DNA from: Corylus avellana
Lineage: Eukaryota; Streptophyta; Magnoliopsida; Fagales; Betulaceae
Direction of reading: 5' to 3'
DNA length: 64,000 bases
Assembly (NCBI RefSeq): GCF_901000735.1
Contig: NC_081547.1
Location: 4,030,001 to 4,094,000, forward strand
The notes under the pieces are model-generated. The model saw only the letters and a list, made by a program, of their open reading frames with translations. It made no database searches and was not told the DNA's origin. Numbering within the stretch: the first letter of the stretch is position 1; every line of letters starts with the position of its first letter. Shown piece by piece: positions 9,653 to 21,969 of this stretch. A program made the position numbers and the translations under genes.

Positions 9653-12351
9653 ATGGCCGAAGCAACAAAGAGGTATTTCTTCAGTCCGTCCATGGTGTCT
9701 TATCTTTTACATTTTCCATCAAATCTCGCGCCACAAATCTAACTATCATCTTTCTCTTTCTCTCTTCTTTTATGGGATATAACAAAAAAAAAAAAAAGGT
9801 ATGCAGTTGTTACAGGGGCAAATAAGGGGATTGGATTTGAAGTAGTGAGACAGTTGGCTTCAAACAGGTTCATAGTGGTCCTGACAGCAAGAGATGAGAA
9901 GAGGGGTCTTGAAGCTCTTGAGAAACTGAAAGACGCTGGTCTTTCTGATCAGGTGGTTTTTCATCAGCTTGACGTGTCTAACCCTGCTAGCATTGCTTCT
10001 CTCGCAGATTTCATCAAAGCCCAGTTTGGAAAACTCGATGTCTTGGTATGATTCCAAGCTGATTTTCTTTTAAAACTTTTGTCCCTTTTGGATCTTATTC
10101 TTCTTGAAATTCTCTCTGAAATCTCGATAAAATTGTGGTATGTCATCATCAAGGGGTAGAATCATCCATATAACGGGAAGGATTTATTAATTAACTTTTC
10201 CCTTTTTTTTTATAAAAAAATTCTAATTCTTGTTGATGTAAACAAAATGAATGATGAAAGCTGAAACTGTGTGCAGGTGAACAACGCTGGGATTAGTGGA
10301 GTCAAAGCAAATGCTGATGTTGAGGTAACTACTTTCCAGATGTCTTTTCTGTGTTTGCAGCAGAGTAAAGCTGAGTTTGAAATGGGATGCGCCTTCGGCG
10401 TTAACTTATAACAGCCACAAGTGTCTTGTGCAGTTGGTTTGAATGCCATGGTTGCACTCCATCATGTATTTTACTTGGAGATCATTACTATATAATATCT
10501 TGTTTTGACAAATTGAAATTTTGGATAGTAAAGATGTAACACCCCACTTTCATATTGAGGAGAGATGAATTTAGTAATGGTATCAACCTAGTAAAGCCAT
10601 GTGATGCTAGAGCACTTCTTGACATAACCATAATGAAGATATCATGAATTTAAGGGGAGAGATTATGACACCATATTCCCACATTAGAAAGATGAAATTC
10701 ATATAGAGTGGTAGATTATAAAGGCACTCAAAGGTGTTTAAATCTCACATGAGTTCCTAATTCGGTGAGATTTGTTGGATGGTCTTGAGTCTCTCAACCC
10801 TAAAAATTAACTCAAGAGATGATGTTTTTCCTTACACTTATAAATTGACCATTAGCCCTTTCCATAACTGATATGAGATAATCCCAACAATCTCCCCTGC
10901 CCTTCACACCTTGCGTCTTGGGTCAGAGCTAAGATAACCCATTTCTTCCATGGACGGTTGGGCCGAGACTTGTTAATTGAACCTAGGCTCTAATGCCAGT
11001 GTTGGGTGGTCGTGAACCTCTCTCAACCTTAAAAGTTAGCTCAAAATGTGAGGCTTTCCCTCACATTTATAAACTGACCACCAGTCCATTCCACAGCTGA
11101 TGTGAGATAACCCCAACAAGATTAAGTTTTATAAGTGATTTTAGAGACCTCAAAATTAATTAAACCTTTGGGAATGATATCGCAGGTATAGTCGGTAAGT
11201 CGTTCAATCATACAAACAAGTCTGTGGACACAACTAGGAAGGGATTTTCACTAAGAAAAAACATCTTACAAAATAGTGGTAAAGAAAAAGCCATTCAAAA
11301 TATGAAGCTTCAATACACTCCCAATGTCAAAAAAATGATTTCAAAAATAGTGGTGAAGAAAAAACTACTCAAAATCTGCTTTGATTCACTCAAATCTTAC
11401 ACTAGAGATTTTGCAAAGCATTGACGTGGGAAATGTTCCTTATCTTTAATACTTAACGAAAGGTCTTTGTGGAGGTTGAAAAAGAATAATCTTATGTCAA
11501 AACCATTCTTTTTCCTTGGAATAAATTAGCATCTCCTAAGTGCTAATTCTTCTACCATCTACTGCGAAGTATTTGGCGATATTTACCAAGGGATTGAATT
11601 CTTACTGCAGGCAGGAGCTAATCCGCGTAAACCGACTCAAAATGCTGAGTTAGCAGAGGAATGCTTGCTAACAAACTACTATGGTGCTAAAGGAATGGCC
11701 GAAGCACTCATTCCTCTCCTTCAATTGTCCAGTTCACCAAGGATTGTTAATGTCTCATCCTCCAGTGGGAAGTTGGAGGTATAAACGTAACACACTCCTC
11801 CTCCTCCTATATAGAAATAAATTGTTGGCAAATTGGATAGAAATTTGCTTGAATTTGAAACCAGAGGATCCTGCTTGTTTTGGTTAATTTATGTTGGTTT
11901 TTCTTGTCAACACTTTCTGGCCCCAAAAGCTAAAAACTAGAGGATCCTTCTTGTTTTGTTGATGTTGTTTCAGAACATACCAAACGAATGGGCTAAAAGA
12001 GTGCTGGGTGACGCTGAAAACCTGACAGAAGAGAAAGTGGATGAGGTATTGAAGGAGTTTATAAAAGATTTCAAAGAAGGGTCGGTAGAAGCCAAAAAGT
12101 GGCCTACTTTTCTTTCTGCCTATACGCTCTCGAAAGCAGCCATGAATGCCCACACAAGAATTCTAGCCAAAAAGTACCCAAATTTCTGCATCAACTGTGT
12201 CTGCCCTGGCTTTACCAAAACAGATATAAATGGCAACGCTGGTGTCTTGCCTGTCGAAGAAGGTGGTGCGAGTCCTGTCAGGTTAGCCCTCCTGCCCGAT
12301 GGCAGTCCTTCTGGCCTCTTCTATTTTCGCCAAGAGGTGTCTTCTTTCTGA
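9653..12351 (+). CDS. Short-chain dehydrogenase/reductase, divergent copy D
   Basis: SDR of the same group but a separate lineage. Exons are 9653-9672, 9799-10045, 10277-10324, 11611-11778 and 11974-12351, giving 286 aa. Exons 3 and 4 are shorter than in the paralogues (48 and 168 bases against 69 and 183 or 177), removing about a dozen residues between NNAGISG and the catalytic helix. Motifs remain: TGANKGIG (12-19), NNAG (91-94), NVSS in exon 4, YTLSK (Tyr211, Lys215). Intron 3 is 1286 bp and holds a duplicated repeat. The acceptor of intron 1 follows about 15 A residues with no pyrimidine tract. All joins keep frame. This lineage donated the pieces at 433-1000 and 15791-16150. Catalysis looks possible; the substrate is unknown. 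Confidence 0.88.
10520..11130. repeat. Repeat pair inside intron 3 of SDR copy D
   Basis: Two related direct copies of about 120 bp lie at about 10770-10890 and 11000-11118. Each runs from GTTGG(A/G)TGGTC through CTCTCAACC and CCTTAAAAGTTA-type text to a shared end, TGATGTGAGATAA or TGATATGAGATAA followed by (C/T)CCCAACAA. The neighbouring 10545-10765 (AACACCCCAC, then ACATTAGAAAGATGAAAT) is also repeat-like. No coding frame is present. It explains the unusual length of this intron. Confidence 0.7.
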
Positions 12352-13640
12352 TTGAAGACAAAACCACTATACAGCTTGCTAATAAAACTTATAGCTTGTA
12401 ACTTTTCTACGCACTTTTATGTAAAAGACCTCAAATTTATAATTGGAGTGATCCGTGTTTCGTTGAATGGCATTGAACACATTGAATTTTTTTTGGTTTT
12501 TTGATGGGAATGAACTCTTTGATAAAGGGTTGATCGATCTCCATTTAATACAGAAACAAAAAACAAACAAAAAAAAGTTCCCACGAGACTTTGCTCTGGT
12601 CTTCTCTGAGATCTTCACCTCACACCTTGCTGCTCACTTGCATGGTTCCGCCACGTATAGCCTTAATGCCCTTTTCTCTCCTCCATCTCTTATAGAACCG
12701 ATTTCCTTTGCATGTCTCGACCTCTAGACTTCTACCATATTCTACCTCTCCTTGTAGACTTACATTGCTTTCTCTCCTCTCAAATCCCAATTTTACCACC
12801 CTCTCTGCTCTTGGCACCGGACAGAAAAACATTTTTTTTCTTCTTTAATCCATTAAAAAATGACATAAAAAACACAAGATATTAAATAATAATAATAATA
12901 ATTTTTACACATTAAGGAACACATGTTATTTTTAAAGATTATGTTGAAGAAAAAAGAAATCAAACATACATTACTTGCAAATCTTAGAACTTAACCTTTA
13001 AAAAATAAAAAGTAACCTGTCTTTTAAGTACATGAGAAGCAAATATTTTTTTTGAACTTTTCCATAGTTTCATTCATTCTTACCCGGTTATCTTTAATCT
13101 CGTCCATAATCATTAACCAATGGTCTCAATTTGAAGTTGAAAGAAAACAACTTTTGTCTTTCATTAATTAATCATATAGAGGGCAAGAACTTTTGGCTTC
13201 AAAGAACTTTTCTTTGAAGTTTCAAAGAAAAGAATTTTTGGCTTTCATTATATAATCTCTGAAGTTTCAAAGCAAAAACCAATCAGGGAGAAACCAATGT
13301 TTAACCCATCAAATCATGGGCCCCTTTACAATACTATCGTAGTTCTTTTTTTTTATCTGTTAGAAAAATTTTGAATGGGACACGAACACGACGACAAAAG
13401 CTAGTGGGAGTAGTTCATGTCCATAAAGTCATGGGTTATTCAGTTTTCTAGCCAACCACACATAAAAAGAATGTACATGCGTAGTACACGTCTCTAATTT
13501 CTTGAAACGAACAGCAACATTTCCTCTGCTTTTCAAGGATAATGTTAGAAGATAAGCTAAGACCAAGAGCTCCCTGACAGAAACCAACTGATAATATTCC
13601 CTGTTTCACTTATCATAAAGAGTCCTAAGATTCATCATCA
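12352..13640. other. Spacer and promoter before SDR copy E
   Basis: 12391-12826 duplicates 1-425, and 12850-13640 duplicates about 1360-2239. The block at 433-1350 of the first segment is missing here. 13140-13260 contains local direct repeats of the words 'tttgaagtttcaaag' and 'aacttttggcttcaaag'. No gene is seen. Confidence 0.7.
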
Positions 13641-14968
13641 ATGGCAGGAGCCACAAACAGGTACTTTGCTTCTTCTTATTTAAGCATGACACCCATATTT
13701 ATTTTTTATTTTTTCTCTCTTTTCATTCGTTTAAATTTTTTCCTTCTTTTTTTTTTTCCCAGGTGTGCAGTTGTGACAGGATCAAATAAGGGGATTGGGT
13801 TTGGAATATGCAGGCAGCTGGCCTCAATTGGGGTCGTGACGGTGTTAACTGCTAGAGATGAGAAAAGGGGCCTTGAAGCTTTTGAAAAGCTCAAAGAATC
13901 TGGACTATCTGAGTATGTTGTATTTCATCAGCTTGATTTGGCTGACCCTGTTAGCATTGCTTCTCTCGCAGATTTCATCAAAACCAAATATGGGAAGCTT
14001 GATATATTGGTACTATTCAAAATCTTAATATTCATGATTTTGTTTTTTGGTGAATTTTCAAGACACAATAAATGATGACAAGTGTTAAAATTCTATGCAG
14101 GTTAACAATGCAGGGATTGCTGGAGCTGTAACAGATGGTGATGCTTTGGCAGCTTCTGGTGTTGGTAAGGTAAGTTTTGTCAATATTATATCTTTTTTCT
14201 TGGGTTAATTACATTTCATTCCCTCATATTACTTTTTGTTAAATCATCAGTAAGATTCTTTTTACGTATATTACATTGTCTGATTGATACTGCAGGGAGG
14301 AGATAATTCCAAAATCGATTGGAGAAAAATAGTGTCTCAAACTTATGAGTTGGGTGAAGAGTGCCTTAAAACAAACTACTATGGCACCAAAAGAGTGACT
14401 GAGGCACTGCTTCCCCTCCTCCAGTTATCCGATTCACCAAGGATTATCAATGTTTCCTCTTCCATGGGGCAGTTAAAGGTATGAAACTACTACAAACAAA
14501 TTTTCTAAATAATCTGGAGGGATTTTAATTTCTAATAGATGTCAAATTTTTGTTTTCGAATTAAATTGTCTTGTTGTGCTGTTTTAGAAAATACAAAATG
14601 AATGGGCTAAAGGAGTGCTAGGTGATGCTGAAAGCCTTACAGAAGAAAGAGTGGATGAGGTGTTGAATGAATTTTTGAAAGATTTTAAAGAGGGTTCCTT
14701 GGAAACCAAAGGCTGGCCTGGTTATGTCTCTGCCTATACAGTTTCAAAAGCAGCTCTAAATGCCTACACAAGAATTGTGGCCAAAAAGTACCCATCTTTT
14801 CGCATTAACTGCGTCTGTCCTGGCTATGTCAAAACAGATATAAATCACAACCAAGGCTTCTTGACGATTGAAGAAGGTGCTGAAAGTGTTGTAAGATTAG
14901 CACTATTGCCTAACGATGGCCCTTCTGGCCTCTTCTTTCATCGGAATGAAGTTTCAACTTTTGATTAA
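13641..14968 (+). CDS. Short-chain dehydrogenase/reductase, (+)-neomenthol dehydrogenase-like, copy E
   Basis: Recent sister of the gene at 2240-3549. Exons are 13641-13660, 13763-14009, 14101-14169, 14296-14478 and 14588-14968, giving 299 aa. All SDR landmarks are present: TGSNKGIG (12-19), NNAG (91-94), Asn139 in KTNYYG, NVSS with Ser167, and YTVSK (Tyr223, Lys227). Its exon 4 keeps the canonical [10 protein letters not shown] where the sister has [10 protein letters not shown], so this copy looks closer to the ancestral active site. Intron 1 can be read in frame with exon 1 and exon 2, but the splice sites are good and match all paralogues, so a retained-intron start is not favoured. The promoter and 3' flank are duplicated with the gene. 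Confidence 0.93.
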
Positions 14969-15790
14969 ATATCATCTATTTCTATAACCTTTTATCAAAA
15001 TAAATAAAGAAGCAAGTCATCTTGATAGAGAGAAATATATTACATCAATATCGAATGAGTGTGCACTTTTCCTTGCATCTGATTCTCAATGTGTAATAGG
15101 TTACTTGAAGACCAATGTGTATCTTTAATGTCATATAGTGTATATGCTGTAAGCATGTTTTTCACTTCATGTGTGTCATGTCAAATATATGCTTCTTCTT
15201 AATGCAACTTCTAAGAATGTTTCAGTATGTGCTGAGTCTCTTGGGATAGGCAAGTAGAATATTAATTAAATAATTATTTGTTATTAGAACAAGCAATGAT
15301 TTGACATGATATAAGAGCAATGGTCTTAGTTCAAACATCGTTTCTATCAATGGAGTTTTCTAAATAAAACACTTATTATCAAACCTATTGCACCAATTTC
15401 CTCATCGATAGAAATTTCCTACAAACTGGTTGCAAGAGCAGTCTTTAAAAATGACACATGCTTTAAGCATGTGAGAAGCTTTCTTATTAATGATATTAAA
15501 AATAGCATGTAAAAAGTACTTGCTATTAAAAAAAGTATGTGATTCAAAAATCACTTTTTTAGAGGCCTAGTCCCAAAAAATATATATTTGTCCATAGTTT
15601 CATTAAATGCTTATCTGGTTATCTATAACCTTGTCCATATTTTAGTATGCGTGGTTCCTCAATAGACCAATGGTCTCGATTTGACGTTGCAAAGCAAAAT
15701 TCAATTAATTTTTGAAAAACATTATATTTAAAAAAAAAATTCTCTAAAAGTCTGCTCCCAAATAATGTGTTACTATTCTATAAATTGTCC
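14969..15790. other. 3' flank of SDR copy E
   Basis: Matches 3550-4730 with several deletions (for example, the sequence equivalent to 3950-4270 is absent). At about 15785 the match ends abruptly and an SDR exon 4 fragment begins, marking the end of the duplicated block. No gene is seen. Confidence 0.65.
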
Positions 15791-16384
15791 AGCACTCATT
15801 CCTCTCCTCCAATTGTCCAATTCACCATGGATTGTTAATGTCTCATACTTCATGGGGAAGTTGGAGGTATAAACGTAACACACTCCTCCTCGTCCTATAT
15901 AGAAATAAATTGTTGGCAAATTGGATAGAAATTTGCTTGAATTTGAAACCAGAGGATCCTGCTTGTTTTGGTTAATTTATGTTAGTTTTTCTTGTCAACA
16001 CTTTCTGGCCCCAAAAGCTAAAAACTAGAGGATTCTGCTTGTTTTGTTGATGTTGTCTCAGAACATACCAAATGAATGGGCTAAAAGAGTGCTGGGTGAT
16101 GCTGAAAACCTGACAGAAGAGAAAGTGGATGAGGTATTGAAGGAGTTTCCTATATTGCTTCGAAAGCAGCTTTGAATGCCTACATAAGAATTGTGGCCAA
16201 GAAGTACCCATCTTTTCGCTCCAACTGTGTATGTCCTGGCTATGTCAAGACAGATATAAACTATAACACTGGCTTCTTAACTATTGACGAAGGTGCTCAA
16301 AGTGTTGTAAGGTTAGTGCTATTGTCAAACAATGGTCCTTCTGGTCACTTCTTTTTTCGGAATGAAGTGTCAACTTTTGAGTAA
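15791..16384 (+). pseudogene. Chimeric SDR pseudogene, copy F
   Basis: It holds the last part of exon 4 (15791-15866) and exon 5 (16062-16384) of an SDR gene, with no upstream exons. Exon 4 and the first 90 bases of exon 5 match copy D (AACATACCAAATGAATGG, GAAAACCTGACAGAAG). After GAGGAGTTT-type sequence near 16149, 58 bases are missing relative to copy D. The rest is of the B/C/E type ([20 protein letters not shown]). The deletion breaks the frame and gives a stop at about 16174. The catalytic Ser is also lost: NVSY replaces NVSS. This is a product of unequal recombination between two SDR lineages followed by decay. Confidence 0.92.
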
Positions 16385-17856
16385 AGATTATCCATTTCTG
16401 CAGCTTCTCACCAAAATTAAATAAAGAATTGAGTCATCTCGGTAGGGAAAAATGTGTCACATCAATATCTAATGAGTGTGCACTTTTCCTTGCATTCGAT
16501 TCTCAATGTGTAATAGGTTACTGGAAGACAAATGTGTAACATTAATGTGTATGCTGTAAGCAAGTTTATCATTTCGTGTGTGTCATGCCAAATATATGTT
16601 TTTTCTTTATGTAAATTTTAAGAATGTTTCTGATTTCGCCGAGTCTTTTGGGATGGACAAGTGGATTAATCTGTGGAGAAATTAATGAGCAAAATAATAA
16701 TTTTTTATTCATTTAAACTTTTAGGACAAGTGATGATTTGACATAGTATCGAGGTAAAGTTTTTAAGTTCAAATAGTAGTTTCGTCAATTCACTCACATT
16801 TTAATTAAATACTCCAGCGAACAATATACAATGTTGCCTTTTTTGCAGTGTTGTTTACACTCAGGCTGAGGTATTTGTCGGTCAGCGGCCTTTATGCATT
16901 GTCATTTTCTGCCCCACTAAAGGACGCACATTTTGATTGTCTTAATACTTTTCCAATGATCGAAACCTTCAATTTTTTTTTTTTTGTTTTTTGGATAATC
17001 GAACTCCTCTAAGGTAGGGCCACTTGATATACCCACCATTTTAGGTAAACCCAAGCAATAATTTTGGAATTGTTCACTACTAGATCCTCATCATCAGAAA
17101 CATACATATCTGCACATTTTCTTTCCAATCAAAAAAATTCTTCATAACATATGCCCAATAGGAAGAATTACTTCCATTCAATCTAACACTAATGTCTGGA
17201 AGAGAATCATCTCTTTCATCCGCCATCTTCAAATTTCAATCGAATTGCAGAGACCAAGATCAAATAATGAAGCCGAGAAGGAATGTTAATACCTGGAGGA
17301 GTCCTGTAGAGGGAGATACAAAACCTGTTGAAGAGTTTTTCCAAGCCCACAAAGAAGAAGAGAGAAAGATTTCTGATAAGAAGAGAATTCCAGCGAGAGA
17401 GATGCATAAATACTCCATAATCAAAGAACGAGAGACAAAATAAATGACAATTCAGATTAAACTTATCAGATTCAATGGTTGATTTTCAAAATGGAAGAAC
17501 CGAAGGATGAAGAATATACATAAAAAATAAAATAATAATAATAATAATAATAATAAAGCATCTCTGTATTAGCTAAGACCACTTCAATGAGAAAAAAATT
17601 CCAACCTCCAAACAAATAAAATACTTACTAAATCCGACAAGTTGAAACAGGAATCATGTTAAACAAAGAACTGAGCGGCTAACCTCCACAAGATGACAAA
17701 AAGGTTTCAGGAGTCAACGAAGAAGGCTGGGCTGCAACAGCTAACAAAGGTGGCTCAGATCAGGGTAGCGATTCAAACTCAAGCCACCCTCAACGCATAA
17801 CTCTTCTTCTTTAATAGTGCTTTCACTTATCACACTCTCCCAACTTTCCATCATCA
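16385..17856. other. Spacer between SDR copies F and G
   Basis: 16385-16680 resembles the 3' flanks of copies C and E. The open frame at 17192-17443 (83 codons, rich in charged residues) matches no family I recognise and lacks supporting splice or promoter signals. 17526-17556 is an AAT microsatellite. 17640-17800 is less AT-rich but no gene was found in either strand. Confidence 0.5.
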
Positions 17857-19313
17857 ATGGCAGAAGCAACAAAGAGGTGGTTTGCTTCTTCTTTCATGCT
17901 GTTTTTTATACCCTCTCTCCCTCTTTGTTCGTTTTAAATTTTGGGACCATCTTTTTTATTTTTTGTTTTTTCAGGTATGCAGTTGTGACAGGATCAAATA
18001 AGGGGATTGGGTTTGGAATATGCAGGCAACTGGCCTCGATTGGCGTCGTGACGGTGTTAACTGCTAGAGATGAGAAAAGGGGCATTGAAGCTGTTGAAAA
18101 ACTCAAAGAATCAGGGCTATCTGAGTATGTGGTATTTCATCAGCTTGATGTGGCTGACCCTGTTAGTATAGCTTCTCTCGCAGATTTCATCAAAACCAAA
18201 TATGGGAAGCTTGATATATTGGTACGATTCAAAGTCAACTTACTAAAAAATTTTTCATTCCTCTGTTTTCTATTTATTCTGTACTTGTATGATGAAATGA
18301 GAATTTGATCAATTACCCATCCGTTCCCTTCTTGTTTTTTTTTTTTTGTTTTTTTTTTAATTATTGTTCTAATGATGACAAACCCTTTAAATTATATATA
18401 TGCAGGTCAACAATGCAGGGATTTCTGGATGTATAATAGATGGTGATGCTTTTGCAGCTATGGGAGGTGGTAAGGCAAGTTTTTCAAGTATCCTCTGTTT
18501 TTCCTTTTCTTCGCCCAAAAAAAAAAAAAACAAAAAGATGAGTGCTCTGCTCTTGGACAAAATCACCCATCACAAAGCAATGTCTGTCTACCATTTTCTT
18601 TCTACAATTATTAATGCAGGAAGGTGCCACAATCGATTGGGAGAAAATAACGACTCACACTTATGAGTTGGCTGAAGATTGCGTGAGGACAAACTACTAT
18701 GGCTGCAGAAGAATGGTTGAAGCACTTGTTCCCCTCCTTCATTTGTCCAATTCACCAAGGATTGTTAATGTTTCTTCTTTCTGGGGGAAGCTACAGGTAT
18801 AAAACTAGTACAAATATAAGATCCCTCTTGTATACTTTCTATCAAGATTCATGCAGAGTTTTTATTTTCAAATTAAGCTGTGATTCATTTTCCCCTCAAT
18901 CAAACATAAGTTTTCTTGTTCTGTTGTTTTAGAACATATCAAATGAATGGGCTAAAGGAGTGTTTGGTGATGCTGAAAGCCTGTCAGAAGAAAGAGTGGA
19001 TGAGGTATTGAGTGAATTTCTGAAAGATTTTAAAGAGGGTTCCTTGGAAACGAAATGCTGGCCTAGTTTTTTGCCTGCCTACAAAGTTTCAAAAGCGGCT
19101 CTAAATGCTTATACAAGAATCGTGGCCAAGAAATATCCATATTTCCATGTCAATTGCGTTTGTCCTGGCAATGTCAAGACAGATATAAACCTCAACACTG
19201 GCTTATTGACTAGTGATGAAGGTGCTGAAAGTGCTGTAAAGCTAGCGCTGCTGCCCAACGATGGTCCTTCTGGCGTATTCTTTGAACAAAACAAAGTGTC
19301 AACTTTTGATTAA
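17857..19313 (+). CDS. Short-chain dehydrogenase/reductase, (+)-neomenthol dehydrogenase-like, copy G
   Basis: Last gene of the SDR array. Exons are 17857-17876, 17975-18221, 18406-18474, 18620-18796 and 18933-19313, giving 297 aa. Motifs: TGSNKGIG (12-19), NNAG (91-94), KTNYYG is RTNYYG here with the catalytic Asn kept, NVSS in exon 4, and YKVSK (Tyr221, Lys225). Exon 2 is almost identical to copy C, but exons 3-5 differ ([25 protein letters not shown]), suggesting gene conversion in the 5' part. Intron 3 starts with GC: GGTAAG then GCAAGT, where the paralogues have GTAAGT. Only this GC donor keeps the frame. The N-terminus [11 protein letters not shown] is shared with copy D. Confidence 0.92.
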
Positions 19314-20985
19314 AGATCGTACATTTTATTAGTTTCTCGTTAAGAGAATAAATACCACATGGATACCTAAATTAACATGCTCTTTTTCCTTTGTACTCTA
19401 CTTTTCTGTCGTGGTTCTCAATGCAATAAGCTACTTTCAAGCCAATGTACAACATTAATGTCATGTATTTTATGCTGAGAATCTTAGTAGGATCTCCATT
19501 TCAACAATCTTGAAAATAGTACAAGAACCCCTTCACTAAAAATAATAATAATTTAGGGACGTTCTAAAATGGGGTCGTTTTCACAAAACGACCTCATCAA
19601 TGATCATTTTTATAGTAAAATAACTTCTAAAAAAGATGAGTTGTTTAAACAGTAAAACATTGTTCTAACGACCCTACTATCTGAGTAAGGTCATTTGAAT
19701 AGTATTTGGTGAAGCATAATTAGTCAAGTCGATTTAAATGGTGAGAAATTTCCTCCAAAAGTCCAAGCACAAGTTAATGGGGGAGAAAGTGCTGCTCAAT
19801 TTCCTCCTCTTGTTCGTTACTCTAGCTGGTCCAAAAACATTTTGGCTGCCTTCTACACTCGTCCAAACTTCATCTTCAAAAGGGATTGCAAAATCTAGTG
19901 TGGGGTGGGCTTTAAATTATCAATTATTCTAAATGGTAAATTTAATCCTTTAACTAATATTCTAACGCTCTGTCTCACGTGAGTTTAAATTAATTATCGT
20001 CGAGTCTCGACATATAAAATATTTAATTGAATTCCAAAGACAAAATTTGATATCATAGCCTTTGTTTTGATTTACTAATTATTTTAAAATTTTAAATTAA
20101 TAAAAAAATTATGAATTCAATCATTTAAATAATATTATAATAAGCTCAAACTCATCCACACCTTCAAGCATGAGAGTATCTAAATTGATTTACCATGATA
20201 GTGAATGGCCATAGAAATGAATTATTTAAAATAATGGTGAATGAGTTGGTAAGTCACCTTGGAATTGATACTCTATCTTTAATATCTTAACTTGATAAAG
20301 AAAGTTTGACCACAAATATTAATTATATAGTTGGAAGAAAATCGAATGTTGGCTCAAAACAATGGTAGACACGAGAGGTAAAAATATTACATCTAAATGA
20401 TAAGATTCTCTCCCAAGAAATGGAAATTATTTATTTTTTTATTTAGATTTTGTTTTGTTGTATTTTTAATTATATAGTTGTATTTTATCTGTAGATTTAA
20501 TTGATAACAAATTAAGAGCATAAAATTCTTACAACACAGCATAAAACTTTGAAAATTTATAGTAAAATGCTATAAGGTTACAAAGTTATAAATACCAATC
20601 AGAATTTATCATAGCCAAATGCTATGAGGTGATAAAGTCATAGATATCAATCAGAAAATTCTTACAATTAAGTGCTATATAGGACTTCAAGTTTCTGTTA
20701 ACCCATGTACCAGATCTGCACCGAGCAGATTAGATCTAGAACATGAGTAGCCTATATCCCAAAACACAAAAGGTCAAAAAAAAACAAAAAAAACTAAAAA
20801 TTCAGCCATGAGAGATAAACCCCCACATCGATCTACTCCTTTTTCAGCCCAAAAGTCAAGAAACAATTCACATCATCAATCCAAAGGCCAGGACACAAAA
20901 AAAAAAAGACTTCCTAGACATCCTTAAGAAGACCTACCTTGGCGGATAAAAACGATCAAATCTAAGTTTAGAAACTAAATCTAAA
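19314..20985. other. AT-rich spacer between the SDR array and the PMM pair
   Basis: No gene is supported. 19540-19720 has paired words (GGGTCGTTTT with AAAACGACC, and later ACGACCC) resembling a decayed inverted-repeat element. 19975-20130 is a diverged copy of the repeat at 6055-6300. 20510-20680 contains two near-repeats ('aaatgctataaggttacaaagtta' type, at about 20566 and 20615). 20780-20960 is A-rich. Confidence 0.45.
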
Positions 20986-21333
20986 TCTACATTTACAAAC
21001 TAGATCTAAATCAAACCCAAAAAAACAGAGACCCAAAAGATCATAGAGAAGACACCGAATCAATAACCTTATATTTATTTAAAGAAAGAATCTTGGACCT
21101 ATGTTGAAAACATATCCCTCCCTCATGCCTCCCTCATGCCATGTCTTGCCCACTTTGCCCTTGAAAAAGAGAGAGAAATCTCATCGTAATAAACGATCTG
21201 ACGTCTGGAATTTCTTGACCTTAGACCGTTACACGTGGACGACTCTGATTTATCCTTTTACAGCACCCAGCTTGTCAACGCTCCCAGTCCCTAGATCAAA
21301 AGACCCTCACTTCTCCAGCTATCCCTTCAACAA

Positions 21334-21342
21334 TTTATATAA
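21334..21342 (+). promoter_or_regulatory. Probable TATA box of PMM copy 1
   Basis: TTTATATAA, followed by a C-rich stretch AATCCCCCGGGACTCCCC, lies about 85 bp before a good 5' splice site of an untranslated leader intron (21419-21951). The same element is kept at 26278-26286 in copy 2. Position and context fit a core promoter; the transcription start is inferred near 21370. Confidence 0.6.
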
Positions 21343-21969
21343 TCCCCCGGGACTCCCCACTTCCGCCCTTAAAGATCTGCTTCAAATTCTGAGCTTAAAG
21401 TTTCATTTATTGAAGCAGGCAAGTTAACTATTTTCCATTTTGTTTATTCACTTGATTATTTGATTGTGTAACTACTAATTCTTAGCTTGGAGCTTGAATC
21501 TGCCATTTATTTTGAACTGAATGCAAATGTTTTCTTTTTCTCTCTGTTTTGTTTTCTTCGGTTTGGAATTCCAATTCTGTGGGATTTGGAAGTCTGGGTT
21601 TTGCTGTGGAATTGTTCTTCTGGGTTTAATGAGTAGGACCTGAGTTCCGAAACCAAACCAGATTTGGAATTCCACTTTGAATTCCAGTCCGAGCATTAGG
21701 TGCTTGCTGCCAAACTCGGCTGCGCATTTGATTTGTTTTCTTCGATGGATCGGTATAAAATTATCATCCACAATGATGGAAAGATAGACCTTTGGGATTG
21801 TAGCTCAAATGGGTTGTAGATAGATTGTAATGTACTTCGAGACCTTTTGGGATATTGTAAATGGAGATTTAATTTCTCAGAAAGTTTTAGAGGAGCTAGT
21901 TTGTTAAGTTTTTGTTGGAAGCATTGTGATATTGTGGATTTGGTGTTGCAGAAAAATATCTTGAGCGAA

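Noticed and set aside
13641..14075. Open frame of 144 codons running from SDR copy E exon 1 through intron 1 into exon 2
   Set aside because: Intron 1 happens to be open in this copy, but its splice sites match all paralogues and the inserted Phe-rich segment is not conserved.
17192..17443. 83-codon open frame between SDR copies F and G
   Set aside because: Charged, low-complexity composition, no homologue recognised and no supporting signals.
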